Shown here in pieces: positions 27,092 to 35,367 of a stretch of DNA of 64,000 nt. Numbering within the stretch: position 1 is the first letter of the stretch; every line of letters starts with the position of its first letter. The notes under the pieces were generated by a model. That model ran no database searches. It was not told the DNA's origin and worked only from the letters and a program-made list of their open reading frames with translations. Position numbers and translations under genes: made by a program. Location of the stretch: contig JALHMM010000018.1 of the NCBI GenBank assembly GCA_022844045.1, positions 1 to 64,000 of the forward strand, read 5' to 3'. The stretch is from Reyranellaceae bacterium. GTDB lineage: Bacteria; Pseudomonadota; Alphaproteobacteria; Reyranellales; Reyranellaceae.

Positions 27092-27123
27092 CCCGACGTC
27101 AAAGCCCTTTCTTTGACGTCCGG
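27092..27123. terminator. Strong bidirectional hairpin between bphO and bphP
   Basis: GACGTCAAAG (27095-27104) and CTTTGACGTC (27111-27120) form a perfect 10-bp stem around CCCTTT. Two more pairs outside, CC with GG, follow a single mismatch. It lies 12 bases after the bphO stop and covers the bphP stop codon. On the plus strand it is not followed by a T-run. It is the best terminator candidate in the window, serving two convergent transcripts. Confidence 0.65.
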
Positions 27124-29279
27124 CTGGCATGCCAGAGCAATAGCTCAAGAATCTCGGCCGTTCTCGTGACCGACGTATGCACGCTCTCCAGCATTTCCGG
27201 CATACGAGCCAAATCCATGCCGTCGGTGATCTCGAGCGCCGCAAGCTGGGCATTGTCCACGATCGATGACAGTAGGTTCTGGAACGCAAGATCCGTTGTC
27301 GTGTCCAAGCGCACGCTCGTCACGTGATGCCTCTCGATGATGCTTTCCTGGAAACGCCGTCGCGCGGCCTCCGCCGCTTTGCGTTCAGTGAGTTCTGTTA
27401 GCAAGATAACGAAACCCAGAACGACGTCGGGCGGCGATAACACAGGATCGGCTCGCAGGAGCAGCGGTTTCGTGGCGCCGTCTGACATCTCCAGCCGGAC
27501 TTCGGCGCGCCATGGTCCGCGTTGCGTCAGCAGGTCGCGAAGCCGTCGGCGCACACCATCGCTTTCGGCGAACATGGCGGGAAGATCGTCGATCCATTGC
27601 AGGCGCGGACGAGGAACCGGCAGCAGCCTCTCAAAGGCGTCATTCGCGAGCAGAATGCGGCCGCGCGCGTCAGAGATGATGACGGGCAGCTCGGATCGTT
27701 CAACCTGACGGCTCGCATGCTCGAGCTGATTCTGGGCGATGAGCATCCGCACCGACCTGAACTGGAGAACCACGTCTGACACGGTTTCTCCGATCAGTCG
27801 CACCACACCGAGGTCCGCCGGCGTCCATGGTTCCGAGGTGTTCTCGACCAGCTGATGCCATTGCGCGAATGAGCGTCGCGGTGACAGCTCTGCTGGATTG
27901 TCGCCGATGATGACGGGCTTGAGCGGGTCGCCGCCCCACGTGACGGTGCGAACGCGTTCGGGCCGGAACCAGACCAGATGCTCGCCGCGCGAGCTCGACA
28001 CGGCGGTGGAGAGAACACCGCTGGCTGAAGCCTTGATTGGCAGGAACCGCGGCTCGTCGATGCCAAGCGACGCGGTCGCGATGACCGCCCCTCGCTTCCG
28101 CCTCTCGCCATCAAGCCAGGTTCCAAGTTCCCGCAACTCCTGCGTTCCCGGCACATCGCCGACGGTATGCACTTCTCCTTCGAACAGCAGAGCCGCGCCC
28201 GTGGCACCCACGTATTGCAGCAGGGACTTCGTGCCGTCGAACAGCGCCAGCTTCCAGTCGCCATCGCGCGAGATCGCCTCGATCATCCTTTGCTCGAGGC
28301 GCCGGACCGAGAGTTCGGCCTGTGCCTGCACGAAGCTTTCGAGCGCGGCGATCCGCGTCGCTATCACCTCGGCAAGAAGTTCGCAGACCGCGCGGACCTC
28401 GAAGTGGACAAACCGCGGAGCGTAGTGATGGCAGGCGATGAGGCCCCAGAGCTTCCCGCCGACCATCAGCGAAACCACGAGCGTCGCTTTGACGCCCATG
28501 TTTTTCAGGTATTGGATATGGATCGGCGACATGCTGCGCAGAAAACACATCGACATGTCGAGGTCGCGGCCGGTAATCGGCGACAGCCTGTCGCTCAGCG
28601 GTATCGGCTCGTAACCGACATCGACCAGGACGCGCACGCGATTGCGCTCGTAGAGCCGACGCGCGATCTGGGGAATGTCCGAGGCCGGATACCGGTTGCC
28701 GAGATAGGCTTCCAGCTGCGGTTGCCGACGTTCGGAGAAGACTTCTCCATGTCCTTGATCGTCGAAGCGATAGACCATCACCCGGTCATAGCCTGTGAGG
28801 TCCTTGAAGATCTTCGCGGTCGCGTCACATAAAGCCCGCAGCGAAGGCGCCGTGAGAGCCGTCTGCACGGCTCTGTCGAGGTGTCGCGACAGGTCGACGG
28901 GTGGGCCTGCGCGTTCCAATTCGATGATGAGGCCGCCGTCGGCCGGTCGATGCAGCAATCCGTCGAATTCGCTCGCGGGCTGTCCAACGCGGCAGCGCAC
29001 GGCGCGCGGAATTGTGCTGAGAGAGTCGCGAAGGTGAGGCTCGACCCGCGACGCCAGATCGCCAGGGAGGCTCCCCAGGGAGCGACCGATGAAGTTGTCG
29101 CCGATACCCAGGAATTGCCCGGCGTTCTGGCTGGCCTGCACGATGACGCTATCCGCCTCGCGAACGACGATCAATGCGCCATGCGGCTGGATCGAAGCCG
29201 CGAACTGAATCTGCTCACGTTCGCAGTTGGAGAGATCCGCGTGCCCGAAGGCAGGTGTGGGCGATGGGTGGGCGGTCAC
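27099..29279 (-). CDS. bphP: Bacteriophytochrome without histidine kinase domain
   Basis: This 726-residue red/far-red photoreceptor shows PAS-GAF-PHY-PAS order. The biliverdin-linking Cys19 is in LSNCEREQIQ, the GAF motif PASDIPQIARRLY has D201-I-P, and the PHY tongue has TWGG (447-450) and PRRSF (467-471). A PAS domain covers about 530-640, and the last 80 residues are helical with no H-box or HATPase. This is the build of the BphP group that controls photosynthesis genes through PpsR in Rhodopseudomonas and Bradyrhizobium. The GTG start at 29279 has GGGGGG upstream. It lies 18 bases after a ppsR in the same operon, so a PpsR-antagonist role is likely. Confidence 0.95.
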   Translation of the reverse strand: MTAHPSPTPAFGHADLSNCEREQIQFAASIQPHGALIVVREADSVIVQASQNAGQFLGIGDNFIGRSLGSLPGDLASRVEPHLRDSLSTIPRAVRCRVGQPASEFDGLLHRPADGGLIIELERAGPPVDLSRHLDRAVQTALTAPSLRALCDATAKIFKDLTGYDRVMVYRFDDQGHGEVFSERRQPQLEAYLGNRYPASDIPQIARRLYERNRVRVLVDVGYEPIPLSDRLSPITGRDLDMSMCFLRSMSPIHIQYLKNMGVKATLVVSLMVGGKLWGLIACHHYAPRFVHFEVRAVCELLAEVIATRIAALESFVQAQAELSVRRLEQRMIEAISRDGDWKLALFDGTKSLLQYVGATGAALLFEGEVHTVGDVPGTQELRELGTWLDGERRKRGAVIATASLGIDEPRFLPIKASASGVLSTAVSSSRGEHLVWFRPERVRTVTWGGDPLKPVIIGDNPAELSPRRSFAQWHQLVENTSEPWTPADLGVVRLIGETVSDVVLQFRSVRMLIAQNQLEHASRQVERSELPVIISDARGRILLANDAFERLLPVPRPRLQWIDDLPAMFAESDGVRRRLRDLLTQRGPWRAEVRLEMSDGATKPLLLRADPVLSPPDVVLGFVILLTELTERKAAEAARRRFQESIIERHHVTSVRLDTTTDLAFQNLLSSIVDNAQLAALEITDGMDLARMPEMLESVHTSVTRTAEILELLLWHASRTSKKGL

Positions 29280-29297
29280 GTCAAACGCCCCCCGCGG

Positions 29298-30671
29298 TCA
29301 GTCGCCGGTGTCGGAGTCCGCTCGGCTGCGTTGTTCGAGGCCATACCTCTTCAGCTTAGCATAAAGGCTCTGCCGACTTAGACCAAGGATTTCAGCGGCC
29401 GCGGTTCGGTTGCCGTCGGCTGTCTCGATGGCCGACTTGATATGGTATCGTTCGACGACCCCAACGGTGTCGTCGACCAGCTTGCGCAGGGGAGCCCGAC
29501 CGAGTTGCTCCGATAGTGAACCGAGCGCCGACAGCAAACGCGAATCGTTGGGGGGGGGCTGCAACCGGCGGCTGACATCGCGAATGATCATGCCGATGTA
29601 GTGCGATTCGAGATTGGCCGTTCCAGCGACCGACACTTCGACCTCGGTTTCCGTGCCCAGCTCGCCGTGTATCGTCGTCGAAAAACGGCGTACCACGCGA
29701 TGACGATGGAACGTCCCCAGCAACACCGAGAGATCGGCGCCCGGTTGCCACAGCCACCGAGCCAGGCTCTCGCCGACCACAGATCCCACCGCGCCGAGTT
29801 CTACCAGCTCCAGAAAAGCTTTGTTGGTGCGGCGGATCAGGCCCTCGTCATCGACCACGACGAAGCCATCGGGGGCGTGTTCAATCAACTCTTCGATCGA
29901 CACCGCTTCCTTGCCGCGGCGGTCGGGTGGCGCCGATCCCACAGACGCCAGCTGCAGAAGAAAAGCCTGCCCGGCCTCCGCCGCGATCAATGACGCGCGC
30001 ACCATCCACGGTTTGCGATCGAGCCCGACATGGATGAGCAGCCCAGGCGCCTTGCCCTGCTCGCGGACCCGCTGGAGCATCGTCTGGAACGGCTCGCGCT
30101 CTTGGGGCACGAGCTCCTGGAGGAATTCGCGGCCGTTAAGGGCTTCGGGATCCTGGGAGGAGAGTCCCAGAGCCTGCACTGCGGCGGGATTTGCCTCGAC
30201 AATCCGAAGGTTCGAAGCCCGGATCATCAGAAACGATTCGTTCGAATTCTCGAAAAGCAGGCGATAGCGGGTCTCAACTTCGCGTCTCTTCCAGTGGTCG
30301 CGCTCCATAGCCTGTTGCGCGGCGATCAAGCGCGACTGGAGTTCGGCGACCGCTTGGAGGTTCTTGCCGATCGCGATCAATCCGGCACGCCCGCCGAGCA
30401 TGAGCGTTGTGTACTCGACAGGCAGTTCAAGGCCGCTCGGAAACCGCTGCATGACCTGGCGGAAGGCGGACACGCCACTGGCCTTGGCGTCGTCGACCAT
30501 GCGGCGAATCTTGTCGCCGCCAAAATCTGAGACTGTGTCGACCCAGGGCCGTCCCAACCAGCTCTCGATCGGTTCGCCTGAAATGGCGCCAGCCAGCGTC
30601 GCCTCTCGGATCACTCCGTCCATGTCGAGGAGCAAGGTGACGTCAGGTTGGGTGATCGAGATAGCGCTCAT
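29298..30671 (-). CDS. ppsR: PpsR/CrtJ-type transcriptional regulator (copy beside bphP)
   Basis: This 457-residue protein has PAS-like domains at about 8-125, 140-260 and 275-380, with a Q-linker helix (LQSRLIAAQQAMERDHWKRR) between the first two. A Fis-type HTH is at the C-terminus (NRTAAAEILGLSRQSLYAKL). The ATG at 30671 is used because the first PAS starts at DVTLLLDMDGVIREATL; TTG codons upstream would add up to 21 residues. It is co-directional with bphP, which probably antagonises it in far-red light. From this start the protein has no cysteine at all, so disulfide-based redox sensing is not possible. Confidence 0.93.
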   Translation of the reverse strand: MSAISITQPDVTLLLDMDGVIREATLAGAISGEPIESWLGRPWVDTVSDFGGDKIRRMVDDAKASGVSAFRQVMQRFPSGLELPVEYTTLMLGGRAGLIAIGKNLQAVAELQSRLIAAQQAMERDHWKRREVETRYRLLFENSNESFLMIRASNLRIVEANPAAVQALGLSSQDPEALNGREFLQELVPQEREPFQTMLQRVREQGKAPGLLIHVGLDRKPWMVRASLIAAEAGQAFLLQLASVGSAPPDRRGKEAVSIEELIEHAPDGFVVVDDEGLIRRTNKAFLELVELGAVGSVVGESLARWLWQPGADLSVLLGTFHRHRVVRRFSTTIHGELGTETEVEVSVAGTANLESHYIGMIIRDVSRRLQPPPNDSRLLSALGSLSEQLGRAPLRKLVDDTVGVVERYHIKSAIETADGNRTAAAEILGLSRQSLYAKLKRYGLEQRSRADSDTGD

Positions 30672-30784
30672 AGCTTGTCGGACTGCTTTCTTGGGTGACA
30701 AGTCTGGCCAGCGTCTCCAATCCAAACATGACAAACTGTAACGCCCACCTGTCTATCAGATAAGCCGAAAAGCACAAAATTGCC

Positions 30785-30910
30785 AGTCAAAATGACTCTG
30801 CACTCAATTTTGGCGAGACAAGGGTATTTTGACCCTTACACGTCAACATGACTTGTCATGATTTCAACCTTCGCCGATATTGACGTGGCAGGGCGACACT
30901 TAAGCGTCAA
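30785..30910. promoter_or_regulatory. Array of TGAC/GTCA dyads in the ppsR-cycA divergent region
   Basis: The AT-rich gap holds four dyads built on the same half-site. They are AGTCA-AAA-TGACT (30785-30797), TTGAC-N8-GTCAA (30829-30846), CATGAC-TT-GTCATG (30847-30860) and TTGACG-N19-CGTCAA (30880-30910). TGA-N12-ACA, a one-mismatch PpsR motif, lies at 30881-30898. The region serves both the ppsR-bphP and cycA promoters, so autoregulation by PpsR and a second regulator of the RegA/PrrA or FixK kind are possible. Confidence 0.5.
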
Positions 30911-30961
30911 CATTGCTCGACGCCTGTCTGTCGCCGGGTAGGAGTTAGGGAGCTTGTGAGC

Positions 30962-31402
30962 ATGAAAGCCGTGGCATTGTTGGCGCTCGCGGTCGGCGCC
31001 TTTATCGGGTCTGCAGACTTCGCTCAAGCGCAGCAGGGAGACGCCGAGAAAGGCGCCAAGGTCTTTGGGAAATGCATGACCTGTCACCGAGTCGGGGAAG
31101 GCGCCAGGAACCTTGTCGGGCCAGTGTTGACGGGGGTCGTAGGACGTCCGGCGGGTACGATCGAGGGTTTCGCGTATTCGCCGCTGAACAAGGCCGCAGG
31201 CGAAAATGGGCTTGTCTGGACCGAGGATCAGCTCTTTTCGTATCTGGCCAATCCCAATGCGTTCTTGAAAAAGTTCCTGACGGACAAGGGTAAGCCGCAG
31301 CTCGCCACCGGGTCGACCAAGATGGTCTTCAACCTTCCCAACGAGACCGAGCGCAGGGACGTTATCGCCTTCTTGAAGACGTTCTCGAAGCCCACCCAGT
31401 GA
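30962..31402 (+). CDS. cycA: Soluble cytochrome c2
   Basis: This 146-residue periplasmic class I c-type cytochrome has a signal peptide (MKAVALLALAVGAFIGSADF, cleavage likely after AQA). The haem site is CMTCH near residue 40, and an axial-Met region is GSTKMVFNLP. LVGPVLTGVVGRPAG and GFAYSPLN are typical of cytochrome c2. It is the likely electron donor to the reaction centre because no pufC is present. The ATG at 30962 has GGGAG 9 bases upstream; a GTG at 30956 is an alternative start. It is convergent with tspO. Confidence 0.93.
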   Translation: MKAVALLALAVGAFIGSADFAQAQQGDAEKGAKVFGKCMTCHRVGEGARNLVGPVLTGVVGRPAGTIEGFAYSPLNKAAGENGLVWTEDQLFSYLANPNAFLKKFLTDKGKPQLATGSTKMVFNLPNETERRDVIAFLKTFSKPTQ

Positions 31403-31423
31403 TCTGGACGACCTGAGGCCTTT

Positions 31424-31915
31424 CTAGAAGGGTCCGTTCAACCGAACAATGGCGAGATTGAGGAATCCCGCGAAGGCGACCCAGCAGAGGTAGGGCAATA
31501 GCAGCCAGCGGGCGGTGCTCGAATGTCTCGTCGGGCCGATGATGAGCCAGACGATGGATAGCCAGAGAGCGACGACTTCTATAAGCGCCCAGTCGGGCTG
31601 CCGCAGGCGGAAGAACAGGGCGCTCCAGAGAATATTCAGGACTCCATTCAAAGCGAACAGCCCGATGATCGCTTCACGGGTGCGCCGATCCGGCGCGGTG
31701 TTCCAGGCCACGATCCCGGAGAGCGCTGTCAGGCCAAAAATGACGGTCCACGCCGGCCCGAATAGCCAGTCCGGCGGCTGCCAGTCGGGCTTGCGCAGGT
31801 TCTGATACCAAGGTCCGAGGTCGGTCATGGTCGCGCCCAGCCCCGCCAGGGCGACGGCCGCCGCCGCGCCCGCGATGAAGGGCAATAGACGGCGACTAGA
31901 TCGCTTGGCCGTCAA
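31424..31915 (-). CDS. tspO: TspO/MBR family tryptophan-rich sensory protein (CrtK)
   Basis: This 163-residue, five-helix membrane protein has WYQNLRKPDWQPPDWLFGPA (the family's conserved first loop), WTVIFGLTALSGIVAWN, NGVLNILWSALFF and WLLLPYLCWVAFAGFLN. TspO proteins bind porphyrins and, in Rhodobacter, modulate photosynthesis gene expression in oxygen. The likely start is the TTG at 31915, overlapping the bchP stop (TTGA); longer frames read into bchP. It is last in aerR-ppsR-bchG-pucC-bchP-tspO. Confidence 0.9.
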   Translation of the reverse strand: MTAKRSSRRLLPFIAGAAAAVALAGLGATMTDLGPWYQNLRKPDWQPPDWLFGPAWTVIFGLTALSGIVAWNTAPDRRTREAIIGLFALNGVLNILWSALFFRLRQPDWALIEVVALWLSIVWLIIGPTRHSSTARWLLLPYLCWVAFAGFLNLAIVRLNGPF

Positions 31916-33114
31916 GGGCGCACGAGCCCAAAAAGATGTGCCAGATCCTTGAAGAAGATTCTCATGTGGGCGACCGGTCGCGCACGAACCAGCTTCTTGT
32001 TCATGTAGGCTTCCCAGGTCAGTTTCTGGACATCGGGATCGCCGCAGATGCTGACGAATCGCTCGCGACGGCGATCGCTCCGATACCAGAATCGCTGCAT
32101 GATTCCGAGCACCCAGAACACTCGGGCATGCAGTTTCATGAATTCCTTGCGTGCCTTGCGCAGTTCGCGCGCGTCGCCGGTCTCGAGAAATGCGTCCACG
32201 GCCTCTGCGGCGAACCGGCCGCATGCCATGGCATAGTAGATGCCCTCGCCGGAGGCGGGTGCGACGACGCCCGCCGCGTCACCCGCGAGTAACACGTCCC
32301 TGCCGTTATCCCAGCGTCGCAGTGGGCGCATCGGGATAGGCGCGCCTTCGCGCCTCAGCGTCTCCGCGCCCTCCAGCCCTGCGCATTTGCGCAGTTCGCC
32401 GACAGCGCCTCGCAAGGAGAAACCCTTGTGAGCCGACCCCGTGCCCACGCTCGTGGTATCGCCGTGAGGGAAAACCCAGCCATAGAAGTCAGGCGATAGC
32501 GAACCTCGGTAGTAGACATCGCAACGGCTGCCATCGAAATCCGCCGAGATCCCGGCAGGTGAGCGCACGATCTCATGGTAGGCAAAGACGTAGGGTACGC
32601 GCTCGGCCCCCGGGACGCACTGTTTGGCGACGGCGGAGTTCGCGCCATCGGCACCTATGATGGCCCGGGCGAGGACGCGGGCGGTACCTGCCGGCTCGTC
32701 GCCAGACCTCCCGCAGCGATACTCGATCTCAATCAAGCCGTCCTTGCGACCGATCACACTTTCGAACTTGCCGGCCATGCGCGTGGCGCCAGCGAGAGCG
32801 GCGCGATTTCTCAGCCACTCGTCGAACACGTCCCGATCGACCATGCCCACGAAGCCATTTTCGATCGGCATGTCGACGCGGCGATCGGAAGGCGAAACGA
32901 TACGTGCGCCCGCCGCCTTCGCCACGAGCAGATGATCGGGAATCGCGAAGTCGCGGATAAGCCGGGGCGGTATCGCGCCACCGCAGGGCTTGATCCTGCC
33001 GGCCTTGTCCAGCAGCAGGATACTGCGTCCCTGTCGCGCGAGTTCGGTTGCGGCAGTGGCTCCGGCGGGCCCGCCACCGACAACGACGACGTCATATACA
33101 GTCGACTGGGTCAT
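31912..33114 (-). CDS. bchP: Geranylgeranyl reductase
   Basis: This 400-residue flavoprotein of the BchP/ChlP family reduces the geranylgeranyl side chain of bacteriochlorophyll to phytyl. The FAD fold is YDVVVVGGGPAGATAATELA, with IKPCGGAIPPRL, AIIGADGANS and LLAGDAAGVVAPASGEGIYY. The full family length is present. The ATG overlaps the pucC-like stop (ATGA), and its own stop overlaps tspO, so coupling is tight. Confidence 0.96.
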   Translation of the reverse strand: MTQSTVYDVVVVGGGPAGATAATELARQGRSILLLDKAGRIKPCGGAIPPRLIRDFAIPDHLLVAKAAGARIVSPSDRRVDMPIENGFVGMVDRDVFDEWLRNRAALAGATRMAGKFESVIGRKDGLIEIEYRCGRSGDEPAGTARVLARAIIGADGANSAVAKQCVPGAERVPYVFAYHEIVRSPAGISADFDGSRCDVYYRGSLSPDFYGWVFPHGDTTSVGTGSAHKGFSLRGAVGELRKCAGLEGAETLRREGAPIPMRPLRRWDNGRDVLLAGDAAGVVAPASGEGIYYAMACGRFAAEAVDAFLETGDARELRKARKEFMKLHARVFWVLGIMQRFWYRSDRRRERFVSICGDPDVQKLTWEAYMNKKLVRARPVAHMRIFFKDLAHLFGLVRP

Positions 33115-34475
33115 GCCGATCGCCCTTCTTTCAGCGGGCCGACGAAAGGTGTCGCCTTGTCCTGCCGCATTGTGTGAGACGAGCTGGTCAACGCCGTGGC
33201 CGCGCGGGTCGCGAGGACGGCCGACAAGACGAACAACGCGGCCTCGCAGATGAAGACAACGGCGTAGGCGTCCGCTGCCGAATCAAGCAGGTAGCGAGCG
33301 ACGTCGCTCGCGAGAGTCCCGAGCAGCCCGCCCATTCCGAAGGCGATCGCCTGCGCGGCACCCCACAGACCCATCCGCACGCCCTCGCGATTGGCGCGTC
33401 CCGCGCCGACCAGCGACATCATCGAGCCGATCGCCGCGATCGCGTAGACACCGTTGGCGACACCCAGCGCGAAAACTGTCGGTCGGAGCGGCCATGGCGG
33501 TCCGACGACGCCGCTTGTCGCCAGCAGGCACAAAGCCACTGCAGATGCGAGGCAACCACCGATTGTCCAAGACCTCAGAGAACCGATGCGTGGAACGCCA
33601 ATGCCGCTGCTAAAGATCGCGACAAGCAGCATCCCGGTCAGCACACCACCATTCTGAATACCGGATAGCTGCGTGGTCTGGCCTGGTGTCAGGCTAAAGA
33701 CGAGGCCGGCGAATGGCTCGAGGATCAGATCCTGGGCGCTGTATGCGATCATGGAGAGGAACACGAACACGGCGAACCGTCGCGCCCGCGGCTCCGACCA
33801 GACGTCCAACATGGCAGCGCGAAATGATGGTTGCGGATCGCTCGCGAAGCGTTCGTCTCCGCTTGGGCGCGCGTAGTCCGGCTCGATCCGCCAAACCGCC
33901 AGGACCGAAAGGGCGAACGCCGCCGCCGACAGAGCGGTGGCGACCCAGACAAGCCGTGCAGGGGAGAACGGATCGAGCAGCTGTCCCGTGACCATGGCGG
34001 TGATAACAAAGCCACCGATCATCATGATCCAGACAATACTCGCCGCGGCGGCGCGGCGGCGCTCATCGGTTCGCTTGGCAAGGAGCACGAGAAGCGAAGT
34101 GCCGGCCGCGCCGACGCCAATACCGATCAGCAAGAACGCGACGATGGCAAGCACGATGCCCGCCGCAAGGTTCGAACTCATCCACGCTGTGGCCAGGGAT
34201 GCCGTGGCGCCGCCGACGCAAAGAAGCGCCATACCACCGATGATCCACGGCGTGCGTCGCCCCCCGACATCGGATCCATGGCCAAGCCGGGGCCTGAAGA
34301 CCTGTAGCACGTAGTGGAGCCCGACAAGAAAGCCGGGCAACATCGCCGGCAAAGCCAACTCGACCACCATGATGCGGTTGAGTGTCGACGTGGTGAGAAC
34401 GACGACCGAGCCCAACGCCGTCTGGACCAGACCGAGGCGAACGATACCCAACCATGCCAGGGACTCGGCTGTCAT
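33111..34475 (-). CDS. PucC-family transporter of the bchG-bchP operon (ORF428/Bch2 type)
   Basis: This 454-residue, twelve-helix major-facilitator protein of the PucC/LhaA family has family marks VVVLTTSTLNRIMVVELALP near the N-terminus, LIGIGVGAAGTSLLVLLAKR and SAQDLILEPFAGLVFSLTPG. Members assist light-harvesting complex assembly or bacteriochlorophyll delivery. The position between bchG and bchP is that of the Rhodobacter orf428/bch2 gene. It overlaps bchP and bchG by 4 bases each. Confidence 0.9.
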   Translation of the reverse strand: MTAESLAWLGIVRLGLVQTALGSVVVLTTSTLNRIMVVELALPAMLPGFLVGLHYVLQVFRPRLGHGSDVGGRRTPWIIGGMALLCVGGATASLATAWMSSNLAAGIVLAIVAFLLIGIGVGAAGTSLLVLLAKRTDERRRAAAASIVWIMMIGGFVITAMVTGQLLDPFSPARLVWVATALSAAAFALSVLAVWRIEPDYARPSGDERFASDPQPSFRAAMLDVWSEPRARRFAVFVFLSMIAYSAQDLILEPFAGLVFSLTPGQTTQLSGIQNGGVLTGMLLVAIFSSGIGVPRIGSLRSWTIGGCLASAVALCLLATSGVVGPPWPLRPTVFALGVANGVYAIAAIGSMMSLVGAGRANREGVRMGLWGAAQAIAFGMGGLLGTLASDVARYLLDSAADAYAVVFICEAALFVLSAVLATRAATALTSSSHTMRQDKATPFVGPLKEGRSA

Positions 34476-35359
34476 GTCCCCCCCGCGATGCCGGGTCGTA
34501 TGGCAAAAGCGCTTATCAGCATGCCGATCACGTAAAGTGTCACGCCGGTCGCGTTGTACCAGGGCGCCCGCTCACGCGGATTGTCGAGCAGACGTTTCAT
34601 CAGAAACAGCTGAACTGCGAGAAGAGCGGCGATCGTCGCCGCATGAGGCAAGTATCCCCATGCCGCAAGCAGTCCGACCACCGCGATCTGCGAGCCCGCC
34701 ATGAACGCGCAGGCGACGCGTCCTGCGTTCGTCGGGCCGAGCCGCACGGGGAGAGAGCCGATACCCATGCGGCTGTCGCCGTCGATCGACTTGAAGTCGT
34801 TCAGCGTCATGATTCCATGCGCGCCCACGCTGTAGAGGATGGCCAGCGCGGCCGAGCGTCCGTCCGGCGCGGCCCCGCCTGTCGCGACCATAGCGCCGGT
34901 TAGCCAGGCGAGGCCCTCGTAGCACGCGGCGCATGCGGCGTTACCCCACCAACCGTTCTGCTTCAGGCGTGGCGGTGGGGCGCTATACGCCCAGGCTAGT
35001 GCGAGACCGCCGACCGCCGCGACGAACACGTAGGTTCCCAGAAGCGCGGCGACGGCCAATGAGAGCGCGGTCCAGATGATGGCTATGCGAAGCCCCCAGT
35101 TTCCAGGGATGCGGCCCGAGGGAATCGGTCGGTGCGGCTCGTTGATGGTGTCGACGTCACGATCAAACCAGTCGTTAACCGCCTGACTGGTCGCGCAAAC
35201 CAGCGGACCGGCCAACAGCACACCGCCGACGATCGCCGGCCACTTGTCGGCCGTGAAGGGGCCCGCCGAAACGACTCCGCAAGCAAAGGCCCACATCGGC
35301 GGAAACCAGGTCACCGGCTTCAGGAGTTCCAGCACCGCGGATGCCTGGGGCCGAGCCAT
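34472..35359 (-). CDS. bchG: Bacteriochlorophyll synthase (UbiA-type prenyltransferase)
   Basis: This 295-residue membrane prenyltransferase joins geranylgeranyl or phytyl diphosphate to bacteriochlorophyllide a. The first Asp-rich motif is NDWFDRDVDTINEPHRPIPS and the second NDFKSIDGDSRMGIGSLPV. There are eight to nine helices. The ATG at 35359 is preceded by TGAGGCG and starts 8 bases after the ppsR stop; an earlier TTG at 35371 overlaps that stop. Normal length and motifs. Confidence 0.95.
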   Translation of the reverse strand: MARPQASAVLELLKPVTWFPPMWAFACGVVSAGPFTADKWPAIVGGVLLAGPLVCATSQAVNDWFDRDVDTINEPHRPIPSGRIPGNWGLRIAIIWTALSLAVAALLGTYVFVAAVGGLALAWAYSAPPPRLKQNGWWGNAACAACYEGLAWLTGAMVATGGAAPDGRSAALAILYSVGAHGIMTLNDFKSIDGDSRMGIGSLPVRLGPTNAGRVACAFMAGSQIAVVGLLAAWGYLPHAATIAALLAVQLFLMKRLLDNPRERAPWYNATGVTLYVIGMLISAFAIRPGIAGGT

Positions 35360-35367
35360 AGATCGCC

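Noticed and set aside
31403..31423. Terminator between cycA and tspO
   Set aside because: Only a weak CCTT/AAGG hairpin is present in the short convergent gap, too small to call.
33111..34475. Calling the PucC-family gene in the bchG operon pucC of an LH2 operon
   Set aside because: No pucBA genes are near, and position between bchG and bchP fits the ORF428/Bch2 group instead.
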